NCBI RefSeq assembly: GCF_000384315.1
Contig: NZ_ARVW01000001.1
Location: 6,200,157 to 6,264,156 of the forward strand
Direction: 5' to 3'
DNA: 64,000 nt
Source of the DNA: Amycolatopsis nigrescens CSC17Ta-90
GTDB lineage: Bacteria; Actinomycetota; Actinomycetes; Mycobacteriales; Pseudonocardiaceae
Part shown: piece after piece, positions 1-8,333 of the stretch
Numbering within the stretch: position 1 is the stretch's first letter
How the letters are laid out: the number at the start of each line of letters is the position of its first letter
Notes under the pieces: model-generated
Database searches by the model: none
What the model saw: the letters and a program-made list of their open reading frames with translations, nothing else
Told to the model about the DNA's origin: nothing
Translations under genes and position numbers: made by a program

Positions 1-993
1 CTGGTGCTCACCGTGCTGATCGTGCTGGCCGTGTACAACGTGGAGGACCTGCCGCTGCTCGGCACCGGCACCACCTACTCCGCGGAGTTCGCCGAGTCCG
101 CCGGGCTGGCGCCGGACAACGAGGTGCAGGTGGCCGGGGTGAAGGTCGGCACGGTGACCGATGTTTCGCTGGCCGGCAAGAAGGTGCTGGTCAAGTTCAA
201 GGTGGAGGAAACCGGGCACGCCAGGGTCGGGGACGGCTCCACCGCTTCCATCGAGATCAAGACCCTGCTCGGGGAGAAGTACCTGGCGCTGCAACCGAAG
301 GGCACCGGTTCGCAGGATCCGGACGTGCCGATCCCGGTGCAGCGCACACGCACCCCGTTCGAGCTGCAGGATGCGTTCAAACAGCTGTCCAGCACGGTCG
401 GCGACATCGACACCGAGCAGCTCGCGCAGAGCTTCAACGTCCTTTCGGACACCCTGAAGGACACTCCGCAGCCGATGAAGGAGGCGCTCAACGGGCTTTC
501 CGCGCTGTCCAAGACGGTGTCCTCCCGTGACGACGCGCTGGCGCAGCTGCTCGGCAACACGAACCAGGTGTCCAAGACGCTCAGCGACCGCAACGCCCAG
601 CTGCAGAAAGTGATCGGCGACGGCAACCTGCTGCTCGACGAGCTGCAGCGGCGCAAGGACGCGATCAGCGCGCTGCTCACCGGGGCGCAGCGGTTGGCCG
701 CCCAGCTGTCCGGGCTGGTCGCGGACAACCGGGAGCAGCTGCGCCCGGCGCTGGAGAAGCTGGGCGTGGTCACCGACGTGCTGCAGCGGAACCAGGACAA
801 CCTGGCGCGCAGCCTGGCCCTGCTCGCGCCGTTCACCAGGGTCGGCGCGAACGCGACCGGCAACGGACGCTGGTTCGAGGGCTACATCTGCGGACTGCTG
901 CCGCCGGTGATCAGCGTGGCCGGGGCGACGGTCAACCCGGAGGGCTGCTCGCCGCCGATCTCCGCGCCGGACCAGGGGGTGGGTGGCCGATGA
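1..993 (+). CDS. mceC: Mce family protein, MceC-type (5' end outside window)
   Basis: This is a subunit of an Mce lipid/sterol importer, exported to or anchored at the cell envelope. The frame is open from the first base, so the true start lies upstream. The visible N-terminus is the end of a hydrophobic anchor, followed by the MCE domain at about residues 25-105, with the motif 'GLAPDNEVQVAGVKVG' and 'LLGEKYLAL' seen in substrate-binding Mce subunits. Residues 120-270 are predicted helical and coiled-coil rich. It overlaps the next mce gene by 4 bases (ATGA), showing tight translational coupling. The MceC assignment rests on operon order (C, D, E, F) and sequence flavour. The substrate cannot be read from sequence. 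Confidence 0.9.
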   Translation: MVLTVLIVLAVYNVEDLPLLGTGTTYSAEFAESAGLAPDNEVQVAGVKVGTVTDVSLAGKKVLVKFKVEETGHARVGDGSTASIEIKTLLGEKYLALQPKGTGSQDPDVPIPVQRTRTPFELQDAFKQLSSTVGDIDTEQLAQSFNVLSDTLKDTPQPMKEALNGLSALSKTVSSRDDALAQLLGNTNQVSKTLSDRNAQLQKVIGDGNLLLDELQRRKDAISALLTGAQRLAAQLSGLVADNREQLRPALEKLGVVTDVLQRNQDNLARSLALLAPFTRVGANATGNGRWFEGYICGLLPPVISVAGATVNPEGCSPPISAPDQGVGGR

Positions 994-2213
994 ACCTCCC
1001 TGAGACCAAGAGCGGGCGCAGCCTGTACTCGTGGTTCGCCATCGCCTGTGTGGTGGTGCTGGTGCTGACCGGCGCGTTGTGGTGGGTGTTCCGCGACCCC
1101 GGCGGCACCAGGCTCGCCGCCTACTTCGACAAGACCGTCGGCCTCTACGCCGGCTCGTCGGTCCGGGTGCTGGGCATCAAGGTCGGCGAGATCACCGACG
1201 TCACCCCGCAGGGCGACTCGGTGCGGGTGGGCATGCGGGTGGACGCCGGCGTGCAGATCCCGGCCGAAGCCGGTGCCGTGGTGGTGGCGCCCAGCCTGGT
1301 CAGCGACCGGTACGTGCAGCTGACCCCGGCCTACGAGGACGGGCCGGTGCTGCGCGGCGGCACGGTGATCGGCAAGGAGCGCACCGCGACCCCGGCCGAG
1401 CTGGACGATCTCTACGGCAGCTTGAACGAGCTGTCCACCAGTCTCGGCCCGGAGGGGGCGAACAAGGACGGCGCGTTGTCACGGGTGCTGGACACCGCCG
1501 CGAAGAACCTGGACGGCAACGGCGGGAACCTCAACGACACGGTGCACCAGCTGGCCGAGCTGTCCCGCACCCTGGACGGGTCGAAGGACGACCTGTTCGG
1601 CACGGTGCGCAACCTGCAGTCGTTCACCAAGGCGCTGTCGGACAGCGACGCGCAGCTGAACGAGTTCTACCGCCGGCTCGCGGACGTCAGCGGGTTCCTG
1701 GCCGGCGAGTCGGAAGAGGTTGGCGCCGCGCTTTCCGGGTTGGGCACCTCGCTGACCGACATCCAGGGCTTCATCGCGGACAACAAGGACCTGCTCACGT
1801 CCAATGTGGACAAGCTGGCCGGGATCACCAAGGTGCTGGTGGACCAGCGCGGCGCGCTGGCCGAGGTGCTCGACGTCGGCCCGACCGGGATGACCAACTT
1901 CATCAACTCCTACGACGCGGCCTCGGGCAGCATCGCGATCAGGTACAACGCGAACGAGCTGACCAACCCGCTGGTCACCACCCTGTGCCGGCTGATCAAG
2001 TCGGCCACCACGGTGCAGCTCGGCCAGGTCCAGCTGCCCAATCCGGTCGGTGCGCTGTGCGAGGCGATCGCGCCGGTGGTGGACGGGGTGGCGAAACTGC
2101 CGTCCCTGCCGCAGGTGCTCTCGTCCATCGCCAACGGCGAGCTGCCGCCGCTGCCCCTGCCGCTGGTCGCGGTGCCGGGCAGTCCGCTGAGCGTGCCGGG
2201 AGGTGCCGGATGA
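990..2213 (+). CDS. mceD: Mce family protein, MceD-type
   Basis: This is the second visible Mce subunit of the same importer. It has an N-terminal membrane segment at about residues 12-34, an MCE domain at about 40-125 ('YFDKTVGLYAGSSVRVLGIKVG', shown here in part), and a long helical region to about residue 290. The tail is rich in proline and leucine. At 407 residues it has the usual size for the family. Its start overlaps the stop of the preceding gene and its own stop overlaps the start of mceE (both ATGA), so it sits inside one transcript. The function as part of a hexameric periplasm-spanning channel comes from knowledge of the family; the substrate is unknown. Confidence 0.9.
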   Translation: MNLPETKSGRSLYSWFAIACVVVLVLTGALWWVFRDPGGTRLAAYFDKTVGLYAGSSVRVLGIKVGEITDVTPQGDSVRVGMRVDAGVQIPAEAGAVVVAPSLVSDRYVQLTPAYEDGPVLRGGTVIGKERTATPAELDDLYGSLNELSTSLGPEGANKDGALSRVLDTAAKNLDGNGGNLNDTVHQLAELSRTLDGSKDDLFGTVRNLQSFTKALSDSDAQLNEFYRRLADVSGFLAGESEEVGAALSGLGTSLTDIQGFIADNKDLLTSNVDKLAGITKVLVDQRGALAEVLDVGPTGMTNFINSYDAASGSIAIRYNANELTNPLVTTLCRLIKSATTVQLGQVQLPNPVGALCEAIAPVVDGVAKLPSLPQVLSSIANGELPPLPLPLVAVPGSPLSVPGGAG

Positions 2214-3400
2214 AGCGGATCATCGCCGTGCTGGCGAGTCTGCTGCTGCTCGCCGGCTGTGGGGCCGGTGGATTCTCCGGGCTGTACAACACCCCGCTGC
2301 CCGGCGGCGCGGACCTCGGCCCGCACCCGTACCGGATCACCGCGCAGTTCGCCGACGTGCTGGACCTGGTGCCGCAGGCCAGCGTCAAGGTGAACGACGT
2401 GCCGGTGGGCCGGGTGGAGCTGATCGCGCTGGCCGAGGACACCAGGTCCGCGATCGTCACCCTCGCCGTGAACGGGGACGTGCCGCTGCCCGCCAACGCG
2501 GACGCGGAGCTGCGCCAGTCCAGCCTGCTCGGCGAGAAGTTCGTCGAGCTGCGGGCACCGGCGCGGGACGCGACCGGCAGGCTCGGTGAGGGCGCGGTGA
2601 TCCCGCTGGCGCGGACCAACCGCAACCCCGAGGTGGAGGAGGTGCTCGGCGCGCTTTCGCTGCTGCTCAACGGCGGCGGGGTGGAGCAGCTGCAGAACAT
2701 CGTGCACGAGCTGAACAACGCGCTGAGCGGCAACGAGGCGGAGATCAAGGCGCTGCTGTCTCATGTGGACGAAATGGCGACCACATTGGACGGTCAGAAG
2801 GGCGAGATCATCAAGGCCATCGACGGGCTGAACCGGCTCTCCAGCACGTTGGTCGGGCAGACCGGCAACCTGACCAACGCGCTGGACAACCTGGCGCCGG
2901 GGCTGAAGGTGGTCACCGACCAGCGCGATCAGCTGGTCGGCATGCTGCAGTCGCTGGACACCCTGTCCGGGGTGGCGGTGGACGTGGTGAACCGGAGCAA
3001 GGCCGACCTGGTCGCCGACCTCAAAGCACTCTCGCCGACTCTGCACAAGCTCGCCGAGGCCGGCCAGAACCTGCCCACCGCGCTGAAGATCCTGCCAACC
3101 TATCCGCTGCCGGACGCGGCGGGCGACGTGGTCCGCGGCGACTTCGCGAACGTGCGGGCGCGGCTGGACCTGAACTTCGACTCGATCCTGCAGAACATCA
3201 CCAACGGCGCGCAGCCGCCGGTCGGCCTGCCAGGTTCGCAGGGCACCGGGACTCCCGGCGCGATCCCGTTCAACAACGGCAACCCGCCACCACCGCTGCC
3301 GCTGCCGTCGCTGCCACCGCCGGCGTCGCCCGCGCCGCAGCAGAGCGGGCAGCAGGGCGGCGTGCTCGGGTTGCTCGGCAGTCTGCTCGGAGGTGGCTGA
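2210..3400 (+). CDS. mceE: Mce family lipoprotein, MceE-type
   Basis: This is the lipoprotein subunit of the Mce importer. The start is fixed by a signal peptide ending in the lipobox LAGC, with the lipidated cysteine at residue 17. The MCE domain follows at about residues 40-120 ('VPQASVKVNDVPVGRVE'), then a helical region, then a low-complexity proline-rich segment near residues 355-380 and a Gly/Leu-rich end. The predicted product is 396 residues. A lipoprotein in the fifth position is the standard actinobacterial mce layout. It overlaps mceD by 4 bases and shares one base with the start of mceF. Confidence 0.9.
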   Translation: MKRIIAVLASLLLLAGCGAGGFSGLYNTPLPGGADLGPHPYRITAQFADVLDLVPQASVKVNDVPVGRVELIALAEDTRSAIVTLAVNGDVPLPANADAELRQSSLLGEKFVELRAPARDATGRLGEGAVIPLARTNRNPEVEEVLGALSLLLNGGGVEQLQNIVHELNNALSGNEAEIKALLSHVDEMATTLDGQKGEIIKAIDGLNRLSSTLVGQTGNLTNALDNLAPGLKVVTDQRDQLVGMLQSLDTLSGVAVDVVNRSKADLVADLKALSPTLHKLAEAGQNLPTALKILPTYPLPDAAGDVVRGDFANVRARLDLNFDSILQNITNGAQPPVGLPGSQGTGTPGAIPFNNGNPPPPLPLPSLPPPASPAPQQSGQQGGVLGLLGSLLGGG

Positions 3401-4644
3401 TGTTCACCAGGAAGCACCGGATCCAGCTGTTCGTCTTCGTGCTCATCGCGGCGGTGTCGGTGGCGTACGCGGGCGGCAACTACGCCGGTCTCGACCGGTT
3501 GTTCGGCGCCCGCGGCTACGTGGTCACCGCGCAGCTGGCGGACTCCGGCGGGATCTTCGTGAACGCGGAGGTCACCTATCGCGGGGTCGCGGTGGGCAAG
3601 GTCGCCAAGATGAACCTGACCGAGCGCGGGGTGGAGGTGGAGCTGGACCTGGAGTCCGGCGGGCCGGACATCCCGGCCGCCAGCAAGGCCGCGGTGGCGA
3701 ACCGGTCGGCGGTCGGCGAGCAGTACGTGGACCTGCGGCCGGACAACGAGAACGGGCCGTATCTGGAGAACGGCTCGGTGATTCCAGCGGACCGGACGTC
3801 CATCCCGCTGTCCCCGGACACCGTGCTGTCCAATCTGGACAAACTGGTGTCCAGTGTGGACCCGCGCGCGCTGGGTACGGTGGTGGACGAGACCTATGAC
3901 GCCTTCGCCGGCGCGGGCCCCGACCTGCAGCAGCTGCTGGACACCGCGAGCTCGTTCACCGCGACCGCCACCGAGAACCTGCCGCAGACCAAGGAGCTGC
4001 TCTCGGACGGCCGGACCGTGCTGGACACCCAGCAGCGCCAGGCGAAGAACATCGTGTCGCTGGCGGACGGGATGCGGACCATCGCCGACCGGCTGAAGAG
4101 CTCGGACCCGGACCTGCGCCGGGTGATCGACGAGGCGCCGAAGGTGAGCCGTCAGGTCAGCGACGTGCTGGCCACCTCGGGGACTAGTCTCGGCGTGGTG
4201 CTGGCGAACCTGCTCACCACCGCGCAGGTCACCACCGCGCGGACCGACGCGATCGAGGAGCTGCTGGTGGCCTATCCGGTGATCTCGTCGTTCACGCGCT
4301 CGGTGACCTCGAACGGCGAAGGCCATCTCGGGCTGGTGCTGAACTTCTTCGACCCGAATTCCTGCACGAAGGGCTACGAAGGCACCCAGCAGCGTCCCGC
4401 CAGCGACACCTCGGACACCCCGCCGAACACGCAGGCGTACTGCGCCGAGCCGCCGGGTAGCCGGACCGCGGTCCGGGGCGCGCAGAACGCGCCCTACGCG
4501 GGCAAGCCGGTCGAGCAGCCGGCCAAGCCGGAAAAGCAGGTCGCCCCCGGCGCCCCGCAGCAGCAGCTGCCGGGAGTGCTCGGGCTGTCCACCGCGGGTG
4601 CGGGCCCGGACGGGCTCGGCGGGCTGCTCGGACTGCCCGGCTGA
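3400..4644 (+). CDS. mceF: Mce family protein, MceF-type
   Basis: This is the last Mce subunit of the operon, 414 residues long. It has an N-terminal membrane segment at about residues 8-26 and an MCE domain at about 38-120 ('ADSGGIFVNAEVTYRGVAVG'), which is a typical MceF signature, followed by a helical tail region. The C-terminal 60 residues are rich in Pro, Gln and Gly and end in a Gly/Leu repeat like that of the preceding lipoprotein. The start codon overlaps the mceE stop (TGATG). Two small membrane proteins follow in the same direction, as in other mce operons. Confidence 0.9.
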   Translation: MFTRKHRIQLFVFVLIAAVSVAYAGGNYAGLDRLFGARGYVVTAQLADSGGIFVNAEVTYRGVAVGKVAKMNLTERGVEVELDLESGGPDIPAASKAAVANRSAVGEQYVDLRPDNENGPYLENGSVIPADRTSIPLSPDTVLSNLDKLVSSVDPRALGTVVDETYDAFAGAGPDLQQLLDTASSFTATATENLPQTKELLSDGRTVLDTQQRQAKNIVSLADGMRTIADRLKSSDPDLRRVIDEAPKVSRQVSDVLATSGTSLGVVLANLLTTAQVTTARTDAIEELLVAYPVISSFTRSVTSNGEGHLGLVLNFFDPNSCTKGYEGTQQRPASDTSDTPPNTQAYCAEPPGSRTAVRGAQNAPYAGKPVEQPAKPEKQVAPGAPQQQLPGVLGLSTAGAGPDGLGGLLGLPG

Positions 4645-4649
4645 ACGCG

Positions 4650-5159
4650 GTGAGCGCGGTGAGACGCAAGGATCCGTTGCGGGACTCGGTGCTGGTGCTC
4701 GCGGTGCTGGCTGTGCTGGTCTCGGGCTGGTTCGGCTGGAGCTGGTGGCGGGCCGCGAACGACGACGGGCTGAACCGGGCCGCGGACCGGGACGCCGTGC
4801 TGACCGAGGGCACCGCGGCGCTGCTCGCGCTGAACACCGTGGACTACCGCGACGCCGTCGGCGACGTGGACCGCTGGGTGCGGGCGAGCACCGGGCAGCT
4901 GGGCAAGAGCCTGAACGGGGAACGGAAGCTGGAGGCGGACCGCGCGGTGGCGGCCAGGACGGTGGCGACCGCGACTATGAAGCAGGCGGCGGTGACCGAG
5001 CTGGACGGTACCGCCGGTACCGCCCGCATGCTCGCGGTGCTGGACCTGAGGATCAGCACCAACGACGCCCCGGCGGTGCCCAGCCGCAACAAGCTGAACG
5101 TGGACCTGGAACGCACCGGCGAAGGCTGGAAGGTCAGTGGCGTGCAGGCGGCCACCTGA
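4650..5159 (+). CDS. Mce-associated membrane protein
   Basis: This is a 169-residue protein with a GTG start, one N-terminal membrane helix at about residues 12-30 and an extracytoplasmic domain with the SnoaL/NTF2-like look of Mce-associated (Mam) proteins. It follows mceF by five bases and overlaps the next gene, so it belongs to the mce operon. Mam proteins are thought to stabilise Mce complexes; that role is inferred from position and family resemblance. The GTG start was chosen because it lies just after the mceF stop and places the hydrophobic helix near the N-terminus. An alternative is the in-frame GTG three codons later. Confidence 0.8.
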   Translation: MSAVRRKDPLRDSVLVLAVLAVLVSGWFGWSWWRAANDDGLNRAADRDAVLTEGTAALLALNTVDYRDAVGDVDRWVRASTGQLGKSLNGERKLEADRAVAARTVATATMKQAAVTELDGTAGTARMLAVLDLRISTNDAPAVPSRNKLNVDLERTGEGWKVSGVQAAT

Positions 5160-5698
5160 TGGGCACCACCGAGAACACCGAGAACACCGAAAGCCCGGCG
5201 GGGGGCAGGCGGGCCACCCTGATCGCGTTGCTGACCGCGGTGATCGTGCTGGCCACCGGCTTCGCGGTGTGGTCGGCGGTGCGGGCGAACGCGCTGCGCT
5301 CGCCGAACGTCGCGCTCGCCGACCAGGCGGCCACGGCCGAGCTGACCGACCAGGTCGGGGCCGGGGTGCGGGCGATCTTCTCCTACGACTACGGCAACCT
5401 GGCGCGCACCGAACGGGCCGCCGAAGGGGTGCTGGTGGACAAGGCGGTCGCCCAGTACCGCGAGGGTTTCGGGGCGGCGAAGCAACAGGCCGAGGAGCAG
5501 AAGCTGGTTCGCTCCACCACGATCCGCGGTATCGGGGTGCGCGAGCTGGTCGGCGACCGGGCCAGGCTGCTGGTCTTCCTGGACCAGCAGACCCTGCGCA
5601 CCGGCGAGAACCAGCAGAGCTCCGCCGGTGCGCAGCTCGACATCACCGCGAAACGCGTCGGCGGCTCCTGGAAGATCGCCGAAATGCTCGCACTTTGA
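5159..5698 (+). CDS. Mce-associated membrane protein
   Basis: This is the second Mam-like protein of the operon, 179 residues. A hydrophilic Glu/Asn/Thr-rich N-terminus is followed by one membrane helix at about residues 21-42 and a C-terminal domain with the pattern 'AIFSYDYGNLARTERAAEGVL' (shown to residue limits) that is typical of Mce-associated and related outer-face proteins. The ATG overlaps the stop of the preceding gene (TGATG), which decides the start. It is the last gene of the mce operon here; the next gene downstream runs in the opposite direction and ends 19 bases away. Confidence 0.82.
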   Translation: MGTTENTENTESPAGGRRATLIALLTAVIVLATGFAVWSAVRANALRSPNVALADQAATAELTDQVGAGVRAIFSYDYGNLARTERAAEGVLVDKAVAQYREGFGAAKQQAEEQKLVRSTTIRGIGVRELVGDRARLLVFLDQQTLRTGENQQSSAGAQLDITAKRVGGSWKIAEMLAL

Positions 5699-5717
5699 GT
5701 GTCAGAAGCTCAGAAGC

Positions 5718-6134
5718 TCAGAGGCGGGCCAGCAGCGTGCTGGAGTTGACCGAGGTGGCGACCCCGGGGAACCAGGGCTGGCGGTGCGCCCAGGAGACCA
5801 CGGCCTGCACTTCGAGGAACCCGGCGGTGCGGTCCTGTGCCGCGGTTTCCGCCGGGGCTTCCGCCTGCGGGGTGTGCCGGTACCGCACCAGCACCTGGTA
5901 GCCGCGCTCGGCGATCAGCCGGCAGACCAGATCGTGCGCCAGCCGCCGGTAGTTGCGGGAGCTGGTGGTGACCGCCAGCGGCACCCGCTCGCCGTTGCGC
6001 GGGTAGTAGCGGTCCGCGCGCAGGGTCGTCCCGTCCGGCATCGGGATGGTGATGTTGCGTTCCACGGCGACCCGGTGGGTGCGCGCCGGGGGAAGTTTGA
6101 GCTGGCGAGCGGCCAGCCGCGTGGAGAGGCTCAT
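5718..6134 (-). pseudogene. truncated S15/CocE-NonD-like hydrolase remnant
   Basis: The 138-residue product resembles only the N-terminal part of the X-Pro dipeptidyl-peptidase S15 / CocE-NonD hydrolases. It has 'ITIPMPDGTTLRADRYYP' near residues 29-46 and 'LIAERGYQVLV' near residue 75, then 'VSWAHRQPWFPG' at about 112-123. In full-length enzymes the corresponding WxxxQPWxxG segment leads directly into the nucleophile elbow GxSYxG. Here the reading frame instead continues for 15 unrelated residues and stops. The catalytic Ser, Asp and His are therefore absent, and family members usually exceed 500 residues. I read it as a 3'-truncated remnant beside the mce operon. It could instead be expressed as a small protein, given the structured region upstream. 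Confidence 0.6.
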
Positions 6135-6157
6135 CGGGGAAACCTTTCGTCGAAGGT

Positions 6158-6175
6158 CCGTATGGGGAGATACGG
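6158..6175. promoter_or_regulatory. candidate operator: CCGTAT-N6-ATACGG palindrome
   Basis: This is a perfect inverted repeat, 6-base arms with a 6-base spacer, ending 24 bases before the start codon of the minus-strand hydrolase remnant. Its size and position suit a dimeric repressor of the TetR or a similar class. No regulator gene is adjacent, so the binding protein is unknown. Confidence 0.45.
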
Positions 6176-6228
6176 TTCTTCCGGCCAGGCTTCCCAGCTG
6201 CCCAAGGTCAGGATAGCGCCGATGCCGG

Positions 6229-6278
6229 CGTCAAGGCCACGTCAATGTCACGTCAAAGCCGGGCGGGGCGGCCGTCAA
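6229..6278 (-). promoter_or_regulatory. phased TTGACG direct repeats, 11-bp period
   Basis: Read on the minus strand, TTGACG occurs at 6278-6273, 6256-6251, 6245-6240 and 6234-6229. The spacings are 22, 11 and 11 bases, so all four lie on one face of the helix. The flanks TTGACGTG are also shared by the middle pair. Phased direct repeats of this kind are the binding-site architecture of SARP and PhoP-type activators in actinobacteria. They lie between the hydrolase remnant (minus) and the small membrane protein (plus), so either could be the target. Confidence 0.45.
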
Positions 6279-6331
6279 AGGTCCGTGAGTCACCGCTGTG
6301 CTCACCGGCAGTGCGGCCTCATGCTTCCGCT

Positions 6332-6466
6332 ATGAGCGATATGGCGTACACCCTGCTGCTGATCGGGTTGTTCGTGCTGCTGGCACTGACGCTGCGTGTG
6401 CTGGAGCGGCGGTTCGAAATGGTCACCCGCCGGGGCCTGCGGTCCGGCTCGTCCGATCGGTTCTGA
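6332..6466 (+). CDS. small single-helix membrane protein
   Basis: This is a 44-residue protein with one strong membrane helix ('MAYTLLLIGLFVLLALTL') followed by a basic, Arg-rich cytoplasmic tail that ends in SSDRF. I chose the ATG at 6332; an ATG three codons later is equally possible. No clear ribosome-binding site precedes either, so the message may be leaderless. I do not recognise a family. It is divergent from the hydrolase remnant and may share its regulatory region. The high hydrophobicity and sharp positive-inside boundary favour a real gene. Confidence 0.5.
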   Translation: MSDMAYTLLLIGLFVLLALTLRVLERRFEMVTRRGLRSGSSDRF

Positions 6467-6489
6467 TTTCCCGGCCCGCTCAGAATCTT

Positions 6490-6519
6490 GCGGGACACCC
6501 GCACCCGATCGATGGGTGC
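6490..6519. terminator. two adjacent small hairpins
   Basis: GCGGG-ACA-CCCGC at 6490-6502 is followed by GCACCC-N7-GGGTGC at 6501-6519. They lie just past the small membrane protein and just before the end of the minus-strand YbaB-like gene, so they may act as a two-way terminator. There is no T-run. Confidence 0.35.
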
Positions 6520-6548
6520 ATGCGCAAAAGGCCTCGCATGCCCCCATC

Positions 6549-6980
6549 TCAGTGCGGCAGCGCCCAGGACCGGACCTCGTCCGTCTCCACGGCATCCACA
6601 GCGCCCACAGCGCCCACAGCATCCTCTGTGGACTCGGCGGCCGTTTCCGGTCCGAGGCCGAGCTGTTCGCCGACCATCGCGGCGAGCACCGGCCCGCACT
6701 CGTCCGAGAGCGCGTGCAGTCCCTGCCGCAGCGCGGCCGTGCCGGCCTGCGCGGACAGCTCGAAGATCTCCGCGGCCAGCGCGTCCGGGTGCAGTGCCAG
6801 CGCCCGGTCGTCCAGCTCCAGGCCGACCAGCTTGCCGGCCAGGTCCACCCGCACCGCCACCCCGTTGCGCTCGGTGCCGGCGCGGACGGCGTCCAGCCGG
6901 GTGCTCAGCCCTGGCCGCTCGCCCGCCGCCTCGGCGGCTTCGATCAGCTCGTCCACGGTGCGTTCGGGATCGACGTCCAT
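6549..6980 (-). CDS. YbaB/EbfC-like protein
   Basis: This 143-residue protein has the shape of actinobacterial YbaB/EbfC-family proteins that accompany ESX-type genes: a short N-terminal helix, a beta region ('GVAVRVDLAGKLVGLELDDRAL') and a long C-terminal helix ('LAAEIFELSAQAGTAAL'). The last 30 residues are an acidic Ala/Val/Asp tail. It is the last gene of a four-gene minus-strand run, and its ATG overlaps the stop of the preceding gene (TGATG). The family is often called nucleoid-associated, but in these ESX-linked contexts the role is unclear. Confidence 0.65.
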   Translation of the reverse strand: MDVDPERTVDELIEAAEAAGERPGLSTRLDAVRAGTERNGVAVRVDLAGKLVGLELDDRALALHPDALAAEIFELSAQAGTAALRQGLHALSDECGPVLAAMVGEQLGLGPETAAESTEDAVGAVGAVDAVETDEVRSWALPH

Positions 6981-7279
6981 CAGACCCTCCAGGTATCGGG
7001 CGTGGTCGCTTCGACGACTTCGGTCAGCGACGGGTCCTGGGCCATGCCGAGTGCGGCGAAGTCCGCTTCACCGAGCCCGCGTACTTCGTGCCGCAACGCG
7101 TGCCGGGCGCGCTGGTTGGCCTCCGCGCTCGCTTTGCGCACCAGGTCCAGGATGAGCGTGGCGAGGCCGTACCGGCCGAGCTGCAGGGCCTCCGGCGAAA
7201 GCTGAAGAGCCCGCAGCGCCCCGGCGGGGCCAACCTCCAGCGCGACGCCGTGGTCACGCGCGGAACCCGAGATCGTCAT
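6980..7279 (-). CDS. YbaB/EbfC-like protein, short paralogue
   Basis: This 99-residue protein has the same beta/helix layout as its downstream neighbour ('GVALEVGPAGALRALQLSPEAL' then a long helix with 'LATLILDLVRKASAEANQRA'). The two are probably distant paralogues. It overlaps the CHAP-domain gene upstream by 4 bases and the next gene by one base, so the three are translationally coupled. The conserved pairing with secreted hydrolases suggests it serves the same system, but no biochemical role can be read from sequence. Confidence 0.65.
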   Translation of the reverse strand: MTISGSARDHGVALEVGPAGALRALQLSPEALQLGRYGLATLILDLVRKASAEANQRARHALRHEVRGLGEADFAALGMAQDPSLTEVVEATTPDTWRV

Positions 7280-8316
7280 TTCGGATGCACCCCTCCGTAG
7301 AACACCGAGCTGCTCAGCGGATGGGTCACCCGGCGCACCTGGTCGCTGGAGTTGCCCTCGATCAGGGTGACCTTGCCGCCGTCGACCTTCTCCACGATGC
7401 CGATGTGCGTGCTGGTGGCCGGGCTGCCGGGGCCGGTGCCGAACAGCAGCACGTCACCCGGCCTCGCCTCCTTCAACTCGCTCTTGCCGTATGCCGTGCC
7501 GTGCTGCTGGCCCCACTTGTAGACGTTGCCGGTGAACGGGGTGATCGGGATCTTCACCCCCGCCTTGCGCCACGCCCAGGTCGCGAAGGAGGAGCACCAG
7601 GCCGCGGTCGGGCCGTACTTGTTCTTGTTGTTGCCGATCTCGTGGTAGCCGAGCTGGCCGCGGGCGGCGGAGACGATGTTCTTGCCCTTGCCGCCGGGCT
7701 TGGTGTGCGTCGGTTCCTTCTTGGCGCCCGAGGGTTTGGTCGGCTTACGCGCGGGGTCCGCCACCCCGTCGTGCTGGACCACTTTTTCCAGCGCGCGCAG
7801 GCGTTTCGCGGCGGCCTGCAGTTCGGCGCGGGCGGCGCGCAGGTTGCCGGCCGACTCCTTGGCGTACCGGTTCGCCAGGTCGCTCACCTCGCCCACCGCC
7901 CTGATCAGCCCGGCGTGCCCGCCCGCGCCGGAGCCGGCGAGTCCGGCGTCGAGCAGCTTCGACGCCTTCTGCACGTACTCGTCGACGAGCCGCTGGGCCG
8001 AGGTGTGCCCGCCGGTCAACGCGTCGGTGACGGTGCCGATGATCTTCGCGCCCTCGGCACCCGCCGCGGCGGTGGTCTTGAGGTCCTTCGCGAACCGCGC
8101 GGAGGACTTCTCGAACCCCGCGGTGCCGGCGCTGTCCCAGTGGCCGAGCATCGTCGTCGCGCTCTTTCGCTGTGCATCGCGCTGTTCGAGGATCGCCTCG
8201 GCCGCCGCTGCGAGTGCGGCCTGCGCCACCTGCGCGTCGCCGGCCCGGCCGGCCAGCTTGTCCCGGTGCGCGACGAGATCGGTGCCGAACTGCTGCGCGA
8301 TCTGCCTGGTGTCCAC
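7276..8316 (-). CDS. ESX-like helical domain fused to CHAP peptidoglycan hydrolase
   Basis: This 346-residue protein has an N-terminal WXG100/DUF-like helical region (residues 1-185), with a 'GHWDSAG' turn near residue 59. A basic, Lys/Pro-rich linker spans about 190-215, and a C-terminal CHAP (NlpC/P60 superfamily) amidase/endopeptidase domain covers about 220-346. The catalytic Cys is C241 in 'AAWCSSF' and the probable catalytic His is H304 in 'STHIGIVE'. There is no Sec signal peptide, so export by an ESX (type VII) pathway is the likely route, inferred from the helical domain. It overlaps the following YbaB-like gene (ATGA) and lies 17 bases after the transglycosylase gene. Confidence 0.8.
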   Translation of the reverse strand: MDTRQIAQQFGTDLVAHRDKLAGRAGDAQVAQAALAAAAEAILEQRDAQRKSATTMLGHWDSAGTAGFEKSSARFAKDLKTTAAAGAEGAKIIGTVTDALTGGHTSAQRLVDEYVQKASKLLDAGLAGSGAGGHAGLIRAVGEVSDLANRYAKESAGNLRAARAELQAAAKRLRALEKVVQHDGVADPARKPTKPSGAKKEPTHTKPGGKGKNIVSAARGQLGYHEIGNNKNKYGPTAAWCSSFATWAWRKAGVKIPITPFTGNVYKWGQQHGTAYGKSELKEARPGDVLLFGTGPGSPATSTHIGIVEKVDGGKVTLIEGNSSDQVRRVTHPLSSSVFYGGVHPK

Positions 8317-8333
8317 GGTTTCTCGTGCTCCGT

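Noticed and set aside
6158..6175. Palindrome considered as an attachment site or recombination core
   Set aside because: No integrase, tRNA gene or second copy is in the window; a regulator site explains it better.
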